Below are positions 41,101 to 49,771 of a DNA stretch of 64,000 nt, one piece after another. The position numbers and the translations under genes were made by a program. The notes below the pieces were generated by a model that ran no database searches, was not told the origin of the DNA, and saw only the letters and a program-made list of their open reading frames with translations. The stretch comes from Nocardia arthritidis NBRC 100137 (lineage in GTDB: Bacteria > Actinomycetota > Actinomycetes > Mycobacteriales > Mycobacteriaceae): the NCBI RefSeq assembly GCF_001612765.1, contig NZ_BDBB01000044.1:1-64000 (forward strand), written 5' to 3'. Numbering within the stretch: the first letter of the stretch is position 1; each line of letters starts with the position of its first letter.

Positions 41101-42393
41101 CTCGATCAGCCGCTGCACCACCGCGTCGTCCAGCACCACTCCAGCACGCGCGGCGGGGCGGCTGATCACGTCGCGCAGCTGCGCACGTCCCAGCGGTGCC
41201 ACCGCAACCGTTGTGCTGCTGATGAATTCGGCTATCTCGGCGTCGAGTAGGTCATCCAGCGCGTCCCAGCGCAACGTCAGCACGATCGCCAGGCGTCCCT
41301 CGGTGTCGGCGCGGGTGAGTTCGAGCAACGCCTGCAATAGCGCACGGGCCTGCCGCGGGGCCGCCACGGCCAGATCTTCGAACTGGTCGACGAACAACAC
41401 CGTGCCCTGTGGCGGAAGCTGTTGCAGCAGTCGGGCCGCGTCAGCGGCGTCGGGCGCGGCCTGCTCGATCAACCAGGTCGACAGTGGCTCGTCCGCGGCG
41501 ATGCCGGAGCCGATCGCACGCACACCGGATTCCGTCGTGGCGTCGCCGCTCAGCCGGAATGCGGCGACCTGCCACCCCTGCTGCCGCAATCGCGGTATCA
41601 CCCCGGCTCGGATCAACGAGGACTTCCCGGTACCGGAACGTCCGACCACCGCGGCGAAACCGGTCTGCCGCAGCGTCTCCCGCACCCGGGCGATATCGTC
41701 GTCCCGCCCGTAGAAGAACTCCGCGTGCTCCTCGTCGAACGGCGCCATACCGCGATACGGACTCGACAGCAGCGCCGGATTCAGCCGCAGCACCTCATCG
41801 ATGGGAAGCATGAACGCGGTGCGGGTGTAGCGGCGGCGGTCGGCGGCGACCGCCATTCCGGTCACGGCGTGCGCCTCGGTGTCCCAAACGGCGGCGCCGC
41901 TGAACCCCTCGGTGATGGGCTGTCCACCGGTCGCTGCCTGCAGCTGCACCCAGCCCTGGCTCTGCGGGGCTCGAAACTCGCCGGACACCCAGACACCGCC
42001 GGGCATCTCGGCCGGAAATCCGAACATCCGGAACTCCCCACCCCAGGGCTGGCCCGCGGGCCAGAACGGCAGCGGTGCGATGGAATCCGGAGGCGCATCG
42101 AGGAGCTCCAGGATGGCGATGTCGCCGCGCCCGTCCTCGCGAATGGGGGACCAGTGCCGGATCCGGGCGAGCATCGGAACTGCGGCATTCACCGACGGAA
42201 AGTCCACGCGCACAGGCTTTTCGGGCACTTCGCTGTCCGTCGCTTCCCCAACCAGCGCGGCCGATACGACGTGAGCGCACGTCGCGATCAGACTGGGCCG
42301 CACCAGAAATCCCGCGCCGACCACATCACCTGTGGGCGTCAGAATCCGCACTGAGGCCCAGCCGAGCGGACCGGTTTCCGCAATCCCTTGCAC
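38176..42393 (-). CDS. Trypsin-like protease / STAND NTPase / WD40 protein
   Basis: About 1405 residues from the GTG at 42393 (GGAAGG upstream); a GTG at 42468 would add 25 residues without a ribosome site. Order: a trypsin-like domain with a visible triad (H41 in TCAHVV, D91 in RGDIAIL, S165 in GFSGAAVW); a STAND-type NTPase of the nSTAND1 kind (PYRGMAPFDEEHAEFFYGRD; Walker A GRSGTGKSS 251-259; Walker B VLFVDQFEDL 332-341); a helical arm; one membrane segment (VVAAALTVLVVVATSMAVVAY, ~639-661); and a long C-terminal WD40-like beta-propeller region. STAND proteins oligomerise on ligand binding; fusion to a protease suggests signal-triggered proteolysis, in defence or signalling. Confidence 0.85.
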   Translation of the reverse strand: MQGIAETGPLGWASVRILTPTGDVVGAGFLVRPSLIATCAHVVSAALVGEATDSEVPEKPVRVDFPSVNAAVPMLARIRHWSPIREDGRGDIAILELLDAPPDSIAPLPFWPAGQPWGGEFRMFGFPAEMPGGVWVSGEFRAPQSQGWVQLQAATGGQPITEGFSGAAVWDTEAHAVTGMAVAADRRRYTRTAFMLPIDEVLRLNPALLSSPYRGMAPFDEEHAEFFYGRDDDIARVRETLRQTGFAAVVGRSGTGKSSLIRAGVIPRLRQQGWQVAAFRLSGDATTESGVRAIGSGIAADEPLSTWLIEQAAPDAADAARLLQQLPPQGTVLFVDQFEDLAVAAPRQARALLQALLELTRADTEGRLAIVLTLRWDALDDLLDAEIAEFISSTTVAVAPLGRAQLRDVISRPAARAGVVLDDAVVQRLIEGVFDQPGGLPLLASVLSDLWDRHTGGRITLADYEKVGSVEVSIARRADQVMAQFTDPAERADAERLLKLLAVPTSSGAGFLRAVLPMREYPELRGVAGRLALDRLVVVGRDKNGADTVELAHQALIDNWERLHDLLQSDRDFRAWQQHLAQDLDNWERRGREHDALLRGTALETAKDLLEARKSDVPQAHQEFIAASRRLREREVRRLRVVAAALTVLVVVATSMAVVAYRSSAARAAQLRLQAGRSLAAESMRVADSDLDKALQFAQAAARNAPDDEMVRTALLYQQVRLSSVTDYRTDLWRGATFGAASGDGSEVAVAEGRDVTVWAGLLGDEPMPWRLPPTAGKVASLNLSRNGSALAVVTDDGAVAVWDVRNRTGPASVRPPEPAPLLPNGVSTGWDQTARWLAVRLNRAQVQRAEPQQAQHTDLLEVYDMASGGPVLASSPPPLGDFAQFPDYVDPTGTMIAMRESKIGTTRNVVRDARTGQQIRELPAGKITSTGLIAGCSDDQLVVSDALTGAERLRAPRGSGSTTEDCKWAVDSSGRYAWSTSILAGDTLGQTHLIDLRTGRAFVVQTATPRDMSATVLVAPADDGPRLAQFTPSGLLRFAPAVAISDMNVFAGPATEQRIVQWSPDGSFVVEIACGSEDANATVRVVEMTPVIREVARITVTLAVPGSIPPESAYRITADRKHFIVAGATGGITIFSLPGLAVEQRISLPVPPELGPGLRRPTSIMQPGDDELAFFHAGSVTRWRISDGKQLGHTVRTWRDIDELVWMVRAGAQAALVPTHNDQYFTENIDGDTVRALDDGRVLRSVPVKPIDRGKRQDAFVSPAAPQIYIRYESGEDTVENFDSGMESPSAQPFPSGSGVGMTDDGLLVVDHLGTLEIWDFDRSAKIFDVKIPDQRYGDLSGDALYALNPGRYSGSGGVGRYSINLDRDDVLGRLCAISDREYTRAERDELPVGADDTPPCRGI

Positions 42394-42531
42394 GCGTCGA
42401 AGCCTTCCGGGGAAGTTCGGCAAGCGTAGCAAAACCGCCGATAGTGTGAAGGAATCGTCGCCGAGCACGGGCAGAAGACCGGAGACCGGATTGCCCGCGG
42501 ACCGAACGGACCTCGGCGCGCGCAGCAGGCC

Positions 42532-43407
42532 TCAATTCACGAGCACTGTTGCCACCATGACGACCAGCATGACGAGGATTTCGACCAGGACGACACCGAT
42601 CAGCGGTATTCCCGCCCTGACCGTCTCGAACAGCAGGCAGGTTCCCGCCGCGTCGGTCCATCCGGTCTTGATGCCGATGGTGCCGGGATAGTCGCGCAGC
42701 AGCCGGTTCGTGGTCTGCCACGAGTGAGCGCGGTTGGCCGGCCCGGCGGGCACGTGATAGCTCTACGACCCGGAGATCTCACGGAACACCGGCAGGCTCA
42801 TCGCGCGCAGACCGAGAGCCACCAGGTCTGCCGGTGTGGAGTAGGTGGAGTGGTCGGTGGGGGCGGGCAGCCCGCTGGGGTCGGTGAAATGTGTTCCTAC
42901 CAGGCCCATGTGACGCGCGGTGTGGTTCATTGCGGCGATGAAGCCGTCTCGACCGGGGCCGTAGGCCTCGGCGAGGGCATAGGCGGCGTCACAGCCGGAC
43001 GGCAACATCACCGCGTAGAGGAGCTGTCGCGCGGTGAGCACCTCGCCGGGGACCAGGCCTGCGTCGCTTCCGTCGTACTCGGTGCAGTAGGCGATGGCTT
43101 CTTGCGGCACGGTAATGGCCCGGTCGAGGTCGCCGGCGTTGAGCACGACCAGTGCCGTCATCACCTTCGTGATGCTGGCTATCGGGACCGGGGCGTTCGG
43201 CTGTCGCGACCACAGCACTGTGCCGGTGATTGCGTCCGCCAGCGCTGCTCCCGACGCCTGCACCGCGTCCGGCTCAGACGTCAGCCAGGGCAACTGAATA
43301 TGGGCGTCGCTCGCAGCGGGGGCGGCCACGACGCCATGACCGACTACCGCGACCAGCGCCCCGGCAACCACAGTCTGCAATAATCGGGCAAATGTCCCCA
43401 TCACCAC
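42532..43407 (-). pseudogene. D-alanyl-D-alanine carboxypeptidase with in-frame stop
   Basis: The first 214 codons encode a signal peptide (LLQTVVAGALVAVVGHGVVA) and the penicillin-binding fold, with SITK (SxxK nucleophile) and the SGCD segment in the SxN position. After ...FREISGS comes TAG at 42763-42765, and the same frame continues SYHVPAGPANRAHSW to the KTG box (GIKTGWTDAAG). After LIGVVL the usual C-terminal end of the family is missing and a hydrophobic run leads to a stop at 42532. So the gene has a nonsense codon and a probably altered 3' end. It would have trimmed peptidoglycan stem peptides. Confidence 0.75.
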
Positions 43408-43630
43408 ATTCTGCCGCCAAATCCTGCAATCAGCGGGATTTGGCCAACCGATTTAGCGCACATCCCGAGATTCAGCATCCAACTGGCTATTCAATTGGCT
43501 CTGCGCTTGACGCTTCCCGCGTGCGACCGCTCGCCAGCGGCATGGCCCGCAAGCGGCCAGGTCCCGCATCGGCCGCGCCTTCGCCCGAGGCTGCTCAGGC
43601 CACCGAACCGACACGAACCTCTAGCGCGCA

Positions 43631-44299
43631 ATGACTACTGTCCTCGGTATGCGTTTGGCGGTCTTGGTAGGCGTGGTGCTGGTGGTCAGTGCGTGTTCGC
43701 AGAGCATGTCGGGCAATCCGCGGCCGGTGGCGGGCCCGGCGCAGTCGACCAGTCCACCGGCGCAGGCATCGGCGAACGGCTTGCGGGACCGGATCGCGTG
43801 GGTCCAGCAGGGGTCGCCAATAGATCTCGCCGCCTATCACTCCGCCACTATCGAAGGTGGACCCGTGACCGATCTGCGGGGCGATATCGCGTTCGTCAGC
43901 CCGACCCACAAGATCAGTTGCATAACCGGAGTCGAGTTCGATTTCGACGGGTTCGACTGCATGATCGAGCTGAAAAACCCGGCGCCCGCGCCGGGTGAGG
44001 GCTACGGACAGTGGTTCGGCGGATACGTGACCTACTCCGGTCAGCGGTTGACGGTGGGCCAATTCCGAGGTGACCCAGGGCTTTTCATTCACGGCGAAGG
44101 CCCGACCTTGCCATACGACAGCATGGTCACCTTCGGCGAATACCTATGCCGCCTGGCGACGACAGGCCTCACCTGCGTAAACCCCACTACGGGCAGTGGC
44201 GTGCAGATGAGCAGCGAGGGCGTCGTCCCGCTCGGCTGCCTGCACGAACTTCCGGAGGCCGAACGCGAACCGGCTGTCGGCCGCGCTTACGCCTGCTGA
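43631..44299 (+). CDS. Putative secreted lipoprotein
   Basis: 222 residues. A signal sequence (MRLAVLVGVVLVVSACSQ; lipobox VVSAC) is reached from either ATG 43631 or 43649, the latter being the more usual length. The mature part starts with a Ser/Pro-rich linker and continues with a beta-rich domain containing several Cys (ISCITG, FDCMIEL, YLCRLATTGLTC, LGCLHE). No named family was recognised; similar small lipoproteins are common on the Nocardia cell envelope. It is flanked by opposite-strand genes. Confidence 0.7.
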   Translation: MTTVLGMRLAVLVGVVLVVSACSQSMSGNPRPVAGPAQSTSPPAQASANGLRDRIAWVQQGSPIDLAAYHSATIEGGPVTDLRGDIAFVSPTHKISCITGVEFDFDGFDCMIELKNPAPAPGEGYGQWFGGYVTYSGQRLTVGQFRGDPGLFIHGEGPTLPYDSMVTFGEYLCRLATTGLTCVNPTTGSGVQMSSEGVVPLGCLHELPEAEREPAVGRAYAC

Positions 44300-44381
44300 T
44301 CGCCCACCGCTGCGTCATCCGGAAAAGGTGCTCGCCGACCGACCACTTGCCCGCGCTTTGCGTGTCGTGCCCAAAGCACAG

Positions 44382-44657
44382 CTACTCGCTGCCGAGGTCC
44401 ATCCCGTCCAATCCTGCTTCCCGCAGGATGCGGGCCAAGGTGTCTTCGTCTATCGGCCGCTCCGGGGGCTCCGACTCCGAGACCGGATTCTCTCTCGCGA
44501 CCGGGAGCATCTCGTCGTAGCCGGGGTCGCCGGGATGGAACTCCTCGAAGCCGCTGTAGTAGACGCCGTCCTCGGTCCGGCCGCGCAAGCGGACCAGGAT
44601 CGTCTCGCCGTCCTCGGCGAGCATGGGCGGGCTGGTGTCATCGGAATACGCCGTCAA
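44382..44657 (-). CDS. Candidate immunity protein for the FHA/zincin toxin
   Basis: 91 residues from a TTG start (44657), overlapping the giant gene's end by 20 bp; an ATG at codon 12 is an alternative. Strongly acidic (SESEPPERPIDEDTLARILR; ETILVRLRGRTEDGVYYSGF), soluble, no known domain. Position after a toxin-like gene and small acidic nature fit an immunity protein that would block the basic active-site region of a metalloprotease. This is an inference from context only. Confidence 0.55.
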   Translation of the reverse strand: MTAYSDDTSPPMLAEDGETILVRLRGRTEDGVYYSGFEEFHPGDPGYDEMLPVARENPVSESEPPERPIDEDTLARILREAGLDGMDLGSE

Positions 44658-47600
44658 AATAATCCTTCAGCCGGTTCGCGAGTTGCTGGTCACCGAGAGC
44701 GAAATCCCGAAGCTGCTGCGGACCGTGCAGCCACGCCGAAAACGCCTCGCCGAACGCTTCGCTGGGTTCATCGTAGTAACTGTTCCACCGCTTGCTCTTG
44801 CCGATGGACTGGAGCATCGCCGAGTGCAAGTCGCGCCACCCCTGCGAATCGCTGAGCCATTTCCCACCGGTGCCGTACGCCGCATCCACGGCATGCCCGA
44901 ATTCGTGCAGGACCACGTTGAGGCTACCGCCCTTCCCACCGGAGTTGATCACAATGCGCCGGGGGCCGCCCAGGTATACGCCTCGCACGGTGTTCCAACT
45001 GGTCCCAGGTTTGCGGCCGTACGGGGAGCTGCCCGCCAGGCTTTCAGTACCGGGCAGTTCGAGCATCGGGCGATTTCCGATGATGATCCCACCCCCGGGA
45101 ACCGCGTTCATGTGCTCGCTGACGCGCGCGTAGATGTGGCTGGGCACGCGAGCGATATCCTGGACCATCCGCAACGTCTCGGGTGTCCGATCGATGATGT
45201 TCACGAATGCGCCGCCGTCGGGAGGCGGATAGGCGACGACGAACTCGAACGCGTCCGCGAGCCGCACGCTGTCGCCCGGATGCAGCATGACCTTCGTCCC
45301 CGGCTTGACCTCTTTCCCGTTGACGTAGGTGCCGTTCGTCGATCCTTCGTCACGGATCCAGACCCGGCCGGAGGGATGGACGCCGAGGCTGGCGTGCCGA
45401 CGGGATATCTCGTTCGCGCGGGACAGACTGTCGGGCAGTTCCGTGCTGTCCCGGCCGAGCAGCAGCGGCTCGCCACCACGTGCCAAGTCCAGAGACACGT
45501 CGCCGTGTACGTTGTTGAGCTTCACCGGCAATGCACGCGGAGCGCTTTCCCGGAAGCCGTCCTCGAATCGCGCCGCGCCCACCCAATCGCCGAGACGAAT
45601 CCGGTCACCCGGGCGCAGGCGCACCGGCACGTCCGGATCGACCTTGACGTTCTCGACCCAGGTCCCTCTGGTCGAGTTCTCGTCGCGCAAATAAACGTCG
45701 CCGTACTCGTCGCGGTAGATGGTGGCGTGACGGCGCGACACCGTGGTGTTCTCGGAAAGATGGTCCGCCATCGGCGAGTCCTGCCCACGGCCGATCACCA
45801 GCTCCTCGCCACGCCGCAGGCTGAGCGGAGGCAGACTCTCGTCATCGGACAATCTCAACTGCAGCGGCGCTTCCTCGCCCACGTGGAGTCTGGTGGAAAC
45901 CTCGCCGAAGGTCACCCTGTCTCCGGCGTTCAGGTACCGCTTCTCCCCCGCCGGGATGGTCTCGTCGTTGACCTTGGTTCCAATCCAGCTGTCTCCGTCC
46001 GGGTCGCGCACCCAAACACGACCGTCGAGATCGCGCCCGACGACGACTTCCCGGCCCGGTCTTCCGATCACCATCGCATGGCCGTTGAGTTGACTGGTGT
46101 CGACGGACACCTCCTGGCCCGGCGCGAGGCGTAGCGGAAGCTTGCGCTCGAAGGGATCGAAATGCAGTTCGGCAGGTGGATGCTGGGTTGGCGCCTCGCC
46201 GCCGATGCGGGCGGTGCCGACGTAATCCGGACCGATCCCCAGATTGTCGCCCTCGGTGAGGGTCACTCTTTGGTTCGAAGCGATCCTGTCCCCGTTGACC
46301 CATACCCCTTCGGAACCCGGGTGGTCCCGGATCCACACGCGGCCGTCGTGGTCCAAGCCGAGAGTCGCGTGTCGTTCGCCGACATTGGGGATCCCGCGCA
46401 ACTGAGACGCGAACGGCGAGTTCTGGTCGGTACCGATCACGACCGTTTCTCCCGGCGCGAGCCGCACCGGTGTCGCGCCCGCGCCGCTCCCGATTCGCAC
46501 GCGGACCGGATCGACCTCGGTCGTCGCATCCGTCGGGACGAATTGCGCCGTACTGTCATACCAGCCGAGGCGCAAGTCGTCCCCGGGCTCCAGTACCCGG
46601 CGCTCGCCGCTGCCGAGCCGATCGCCGTTGACTCGGGTGCCGTTGCTGGAATCAGCGTCCCGGATCCATACCCGGCCGTTCTCATCCATGCCGACGATCG
46701 CGTGGCGTCGCGAGATACTGTCGCGCCCGAGCGCTTCGGGGTGCACCATCGCACGACCGATCTCGATCTCCCGGCCGCGGTGGAGCTTCAGAACGGGTCC
46801 GTCGTTGCCGAACAGTCGCACTTCGGCCATCTGACGCTGGAATGTGACGCCGAGTTCCAGATCGCGACTGAACATGACGTCTTGGCCGTCGTAGATCCGC
46901 ACCCAGCGACCGCCGGTCAGCTGTTTGCCGTCGACGAAGGTGCCGTTCATCGAGTTGTCGTCTCGAAGCAGGACATGGCCTTGCTCGTCCACCGTTATGG
47001 TCGCGTGGCGGCGCGAAACTCTGTCTCCGGCCATGTTTTCCAACAGCGCGCCGTCACCACGACCGAGCACGTACTCCTGGCCTGGAATCAGGCGAAGCTG
47101 AAGGCGCGCGTTGTCGGGGCCGGTCAGCACCATGTCGACGTAGCCACCGTCGGGATGGCGGTAGAACTGGGTGAATCCGGCGGGAGGGGCATCCGCCGCG
47201 AGCCGGTATCGGTCCTGGCTCGCCGGTTGGTCGTGTAGCTCGACGCGCGGCTGCGGCCGTGTCGGCGGGCCGTCATACGTCGGTTCGTCGGTCCGGGCGC
47301 GGGGCGTCGGCTCTTCCTGCGCCGCAGGAGCCTCATCCGCTGCCGACCGCCGTCCGGCCGGGTCGGCCTCATCGACCGGAGGACGCGGCCTCGACTCGTC
47401 CGGAACACGCGAATCGTCCCGCACCGGCGGCCGACCGTCCGAGGCCATCTCATCGACCGGAACCCGCGGCGTCAGCTCCTCCTGCCGAACGAGCGGACCA
47501 TCGGCATTCCGTGGCAGCGGCGGCGGCTGGTCACTGCGGCCGCGTGGCGCGACAGCCGAGCCGCTGACCTCGTTACCGCGCGGTGCGGGTGGCCTGCCGT

Positions 47601-49437
47601 TGCGCCCATACGCGTCGGTCCCGGGCGGCCGGTCTTGTCGTGGCGTGACGGACACCGCCCGGCCTTCACCAGGGACGACTCCCGGCGCCGAGCCGGGGGA
47701 CTGCGGTGACACGGGCGGCAGGACCCCGCGCCCGGCGTCACCGCCACCCGCGGCATGCTCCTCCAACGCGGTCATCCGCTGGAGCATCCCGTCGTACCAG
47801 TCCCGGCGGCCCGCGGCGTGGAAGACCGGGCTCAGCTCTTCGACCCGCTGCCGGATCTCGTGCAGCTCCGGGCGAGTGAGAGCGTGGTCGTTCCACAAGA
47901 TTTCGAAGCTGTCTCCGTAGCGCAGGAAGTTCTCCGCGAAGGGCCCGACGACATACTGCGCATCGGTGAAGTTCTCGAATGCGCGGCTGTGGTCGATTCC
48001 CCACACATTCCCGGCCGGATCGACCATCCAGTTGTCGCCATTGCGATCGGGTATGCGTATCAGCACGTCCATGACGCCCTGGCGCATTCCCGCAGGACCG
48101 CTGAGGACCTCCTGGGGGAACGCGCTTCGCGGATACGTCTCCGCCGCCACCGTGCCGGGCACCACCTCCAGGTAGACGTGGTCGCCGATGACATGCACCG
48201 CGGGCACCCGTGCGCCCACCGCGTCGCCGACCAGCGAACTCAAGAATTCCGCGTGTGCGTGTTGCGGATCGGAGACCACCTTGTGGATCACCTCGGTGCC
48301 GTCGTGGAAGACGAGCCGCTCCACCACTTTCGCCGACTTGCCTTCGGTGCTGAAGCGCTCGATCGCCTCCACCCTCGGTGGCTCACCCGAGCTCAACAGC
48401 TCATTGACGCGCGACGCGAATTCCCAGTGGCGCAGACCGAGTCGAGGGGCGTCACTTTCGGAACGCACCGCGTTGCGGCCTGCGGCGTGGACCCGGATCG
48501 CACTACCCGCCGCGCCGACGAACCCGCTGCCGAAGCCGGTGATCGCGGATTCGCGAACCATCTTGAACAGATCACCGAGGCTGTGGATCTCGTCCATGTG
48601 GATCAACACCGAGGGCACCGCGCCGGCCAGACCGCCCGCGAGGCCGCCCGCGCCGCCGAGCAACATCGTGCCGCCCAAATGCGCGGCGAGCCGGCCGGAG
48701 GGACTGATCGCTCCGCCGCGCGTCCAGCCCAGCACGCGCGGCGCGAGCCTGCGCCCGACCTCCGCACCCGCCACGCCGCCGACCACGCCACCGAGGAGCA
48801 TTTCCAAGAAGGCGCCCACGTCGAACTTGTCGCGCACGCCGTCCTTCAGATCCCACAGCTGTGCGCCACCACTGATCGCGGCACTTGTCAGAAGGCCGAC
48901 CTTCGCCGCGTGGACAGCGGTGTGCAGCGCAGCTCGTTCCGCCGCGCCCGCGACCGCCCGCTCGCCCACTTCCGCGGCCAGTCGCGCAGCCGCAGCGGCC
49001 ATCGCCCGCTCGGCCTCGATCCGGTCGATCAACGCCTTCGCGCCACCACCTTGGAAGAACAGCAGCGCGTCATAGGCCAATTGAGCCGCCAGCGCGATTC
49101 CCATCGCGATCAGGAGATGCTGTGTCTGCACAGCCGAATCGGCCACATCGTGGCACTGTTTGCCCAGGCTCTGACACACCGCCGCCTGATCACGCATGGA
49201 TTTCACGACCACACGATGGCGTTCGGCCAGCGCCGTCGATGTGGCGCCCTCAACGGCCTGCTCGGTGCCCGCCGCCTCGGTCTCGTATCGGGCGGCCGAA
49301 TTGTTCAATTCACCGGAAGCCACCAGGTACGCGTCACCATTACGACGCATTCCATCGACATCGGTCTCCGGCCAATGGCCCAGGACCAATTCCCGCACAG
49401 CCGAGGGCACCTCGGCCAGCAAACCGCTCGAATCCAT
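44638..49437 (-). CDS. Giant WXG100-like / kinase-like / six-FHA / zincin protein
   Basis: 1599 residues; ATG after GGGAGG. Residues 1-~110: WXG100-like helical domain. ~110-330: Ala/Gly-rich helical part with hydrophobic segments. ~340-560: kinase-like domain with K386 in VIHKVVS, a catalytic-loop-like DRNGDNW (464-470) and IDHSRAF (481-487). ~570-780: Pro/Arg/Asp-rich linker. Then six FHA units at about 780, 880, 988, 1100, 1203 and 1313; units 1, 2, 5 and 6 keep SRRHA (units 1, 2 and 6 also NGT), while units 3 and 4 are degenerate. C-terminal zincin: HEFGH 1511-1515 with a downstream glutamate at 1560 or 1564 (EPSEAFGEAF). The set suggests a T7SS-exported toxin that reads phosphothreonine marks and cuts proteins; function is inferred. 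Confidence 0.85.
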   Translation of the reverse strand: MDSSGLLAEVPSAVRELVLGHWPETDVDGMRRNGDAYLVASGELNNSAARYETEAAGTEQAVEGATSTALAERHRVVVKSMRDQAAVCQSLGKQCHDVADSAVQTQHLLIAMGIALAAQLAYDALLFFQGGGAKALIDRIEAERAMAAAAARLAAEVGERAVAGAAERAALHTAVHAAKVGLLTSAAISGGAQLWDLKDGVRDKFDVGAFLEMLLGGVVGGVAGAEVGRRLAPRVLGWTRGGAISPSGRLAAHLGGTMLLGGAGGLAGGLAGAVPSVLIHMDEIHSLGDLFKMVRESAITGFGSGFVGAAGSAIRVHAAGRNAVRSESDAPRLGLRHWEFASRVNELLSSGEPPRVEAIERFSTEGKSAKVVERLVFHDGTEVIHKVVSDPQHAHAEFLSSLVGDAVGARVPAVHVIGDHVYLEVVPGTVAAETYPRSAFPQEVLSGPAGMRQGVMDVLIRIPDRNGDNWMVDPAGNVWGIDHSRAFENFTDAQYVVGPFAENFLRYGDSFEILWNDHALTRPELHEIRQRVEELSPVFHAAGRRDWYDGMLQRMTALEEHAAGGGDAGRGVLPPVSPQSPGSAPGVVPGEGRAVSVTPRQDRPPGTDAYGRNGRPPAPRGNEVSGSAVAPRGRSDQPPPLPRNADGPLVRQEELTPRVPVDEMASDGRPPVRDDSRVPDESRPRPPVDEADPAGRRSAADEAPAAQEEPTPRARTDEPTYDGPPTRPQPRVELHDQPASQDRYRLAADAPPAGFTQFYRHPDGGYVDMVLTGPDNARLQLRLIPGQEYVLGRGDGALLENMAGDRVSRRHATITVDEQGHVLLRDDNSMNGTFVDGKQLTGGRWVRIYDGQDVMFSRDLELGVTFQRQMAEVRLFGNDGPVLKLHRGREIEIGRAMVHPEALGRDSISRRHAIVGMDENGRVWIRDADSSNGTRVNGDRLGSGERRVLEPGDDLRLGWYDSTAQFVPTDATTEVDPVRVRIGSGAGATPVRLAPGETVVIGTDQNSPFASQLRGIPNVGERHATLGLDHDGRVWIRDHPGSEGVWVNGDRIASNQRVTLTEGDNLGIGPDYVGTARIGGEAPTQHPPAELHFDPFERKLPLRLAPGQEVSVDTSQLNGHAMVIGRPGREVVVGRDLDGRVWVRDPDGDSWIGTKVNDETIPAGEKRYLNAGDRVTFGEVSTRLHVGEEAPLQLRLSDDESLPPLSLRRGEELVIGRGQDSPMADHLSENTTVSRRHATIYRDEYGDVYLRDENSTRGTWVENVKVDPDVPVRLRPGDRIRLGDWVGAARFEDGFRESAPRALPVKLNNVHGDVSLDLARGGEPLLLGRDSTELPDSLSRANEISRRHASLGVHPSGRVWIRDEGSTNGTYVNGKEVKPGTKVMLHPGDSVRLADAFEFVVAYPPPDGGAFVNIIDRTPETLRMVQDIARVPSHIYARVSEHMNAVPGGGIIIGNRPMLELPGTESLAGSSPYGRKPGTSWNTVRGVYLGGPRRIVINSGGKGGSLNVVLHEFGHAVDAAYGTGGKWLSDSQGWRDLHSAMLQSIGKSKRWNSYYDEPSEAFGEAFSAWLHGPQQLRDFALGDQQLANRLKDYFDGVFR

Positions 49438-49771
49438 CGCAGCTTGCCTCCCGGCACCCTCACAGTCGCTGCGAGACTATCTAGACATATCGGACCGCGA
49501 TCACTATTCCCAGCTGTGGAGATAGGGCCTACCGGGAGAGATACCGGCCGCCAGGACTCGTGGCATGGTGCCGAACTGTTGAGAGTGCAACTACTGGACG
49601 AGGCAGCGATTCGAACCCGCATCTCCGAATCCAGCATTCCGCCAGCCAATACTTTCGGGGTGGCCGGGGAAGCGGCCTCGATCCAACGCTCCGTGCAGCG
49701 GCAGTCGCACCGTAGGCGAGAAAAGCGACCGTGCTGCCGCGACAATGGATTGCAGTGCGTAGGGAGAAAGT
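49438..49771. other. Divergent promoter region of the toxin locus
   Basis: 334 bp between the giant toxin gene and the divergent 569-residue gene. It contains a TTCGAA-type stretch resembling a tRNA T-loop (about 49605-49615), but no tRNA can be folded there. No gene; promoters for both flanking genes are expected. Confidence 0.5.

Noticed and set aside
39376..41250. 624-codon plus-strand frame inside the STAND gene
   Set aside because: Antisense to the region encoding Walker A/B and the helical arm; Arg/Gln/His-rich translation without family sequence.
49590..49660. tRNA-like stretch with GGTTCGAATC on the minus strand
   Set aside because: The apparent T-loop lacks a complementary 5-bp T stem, and no acceptor or anticodon stem can be formed around it.
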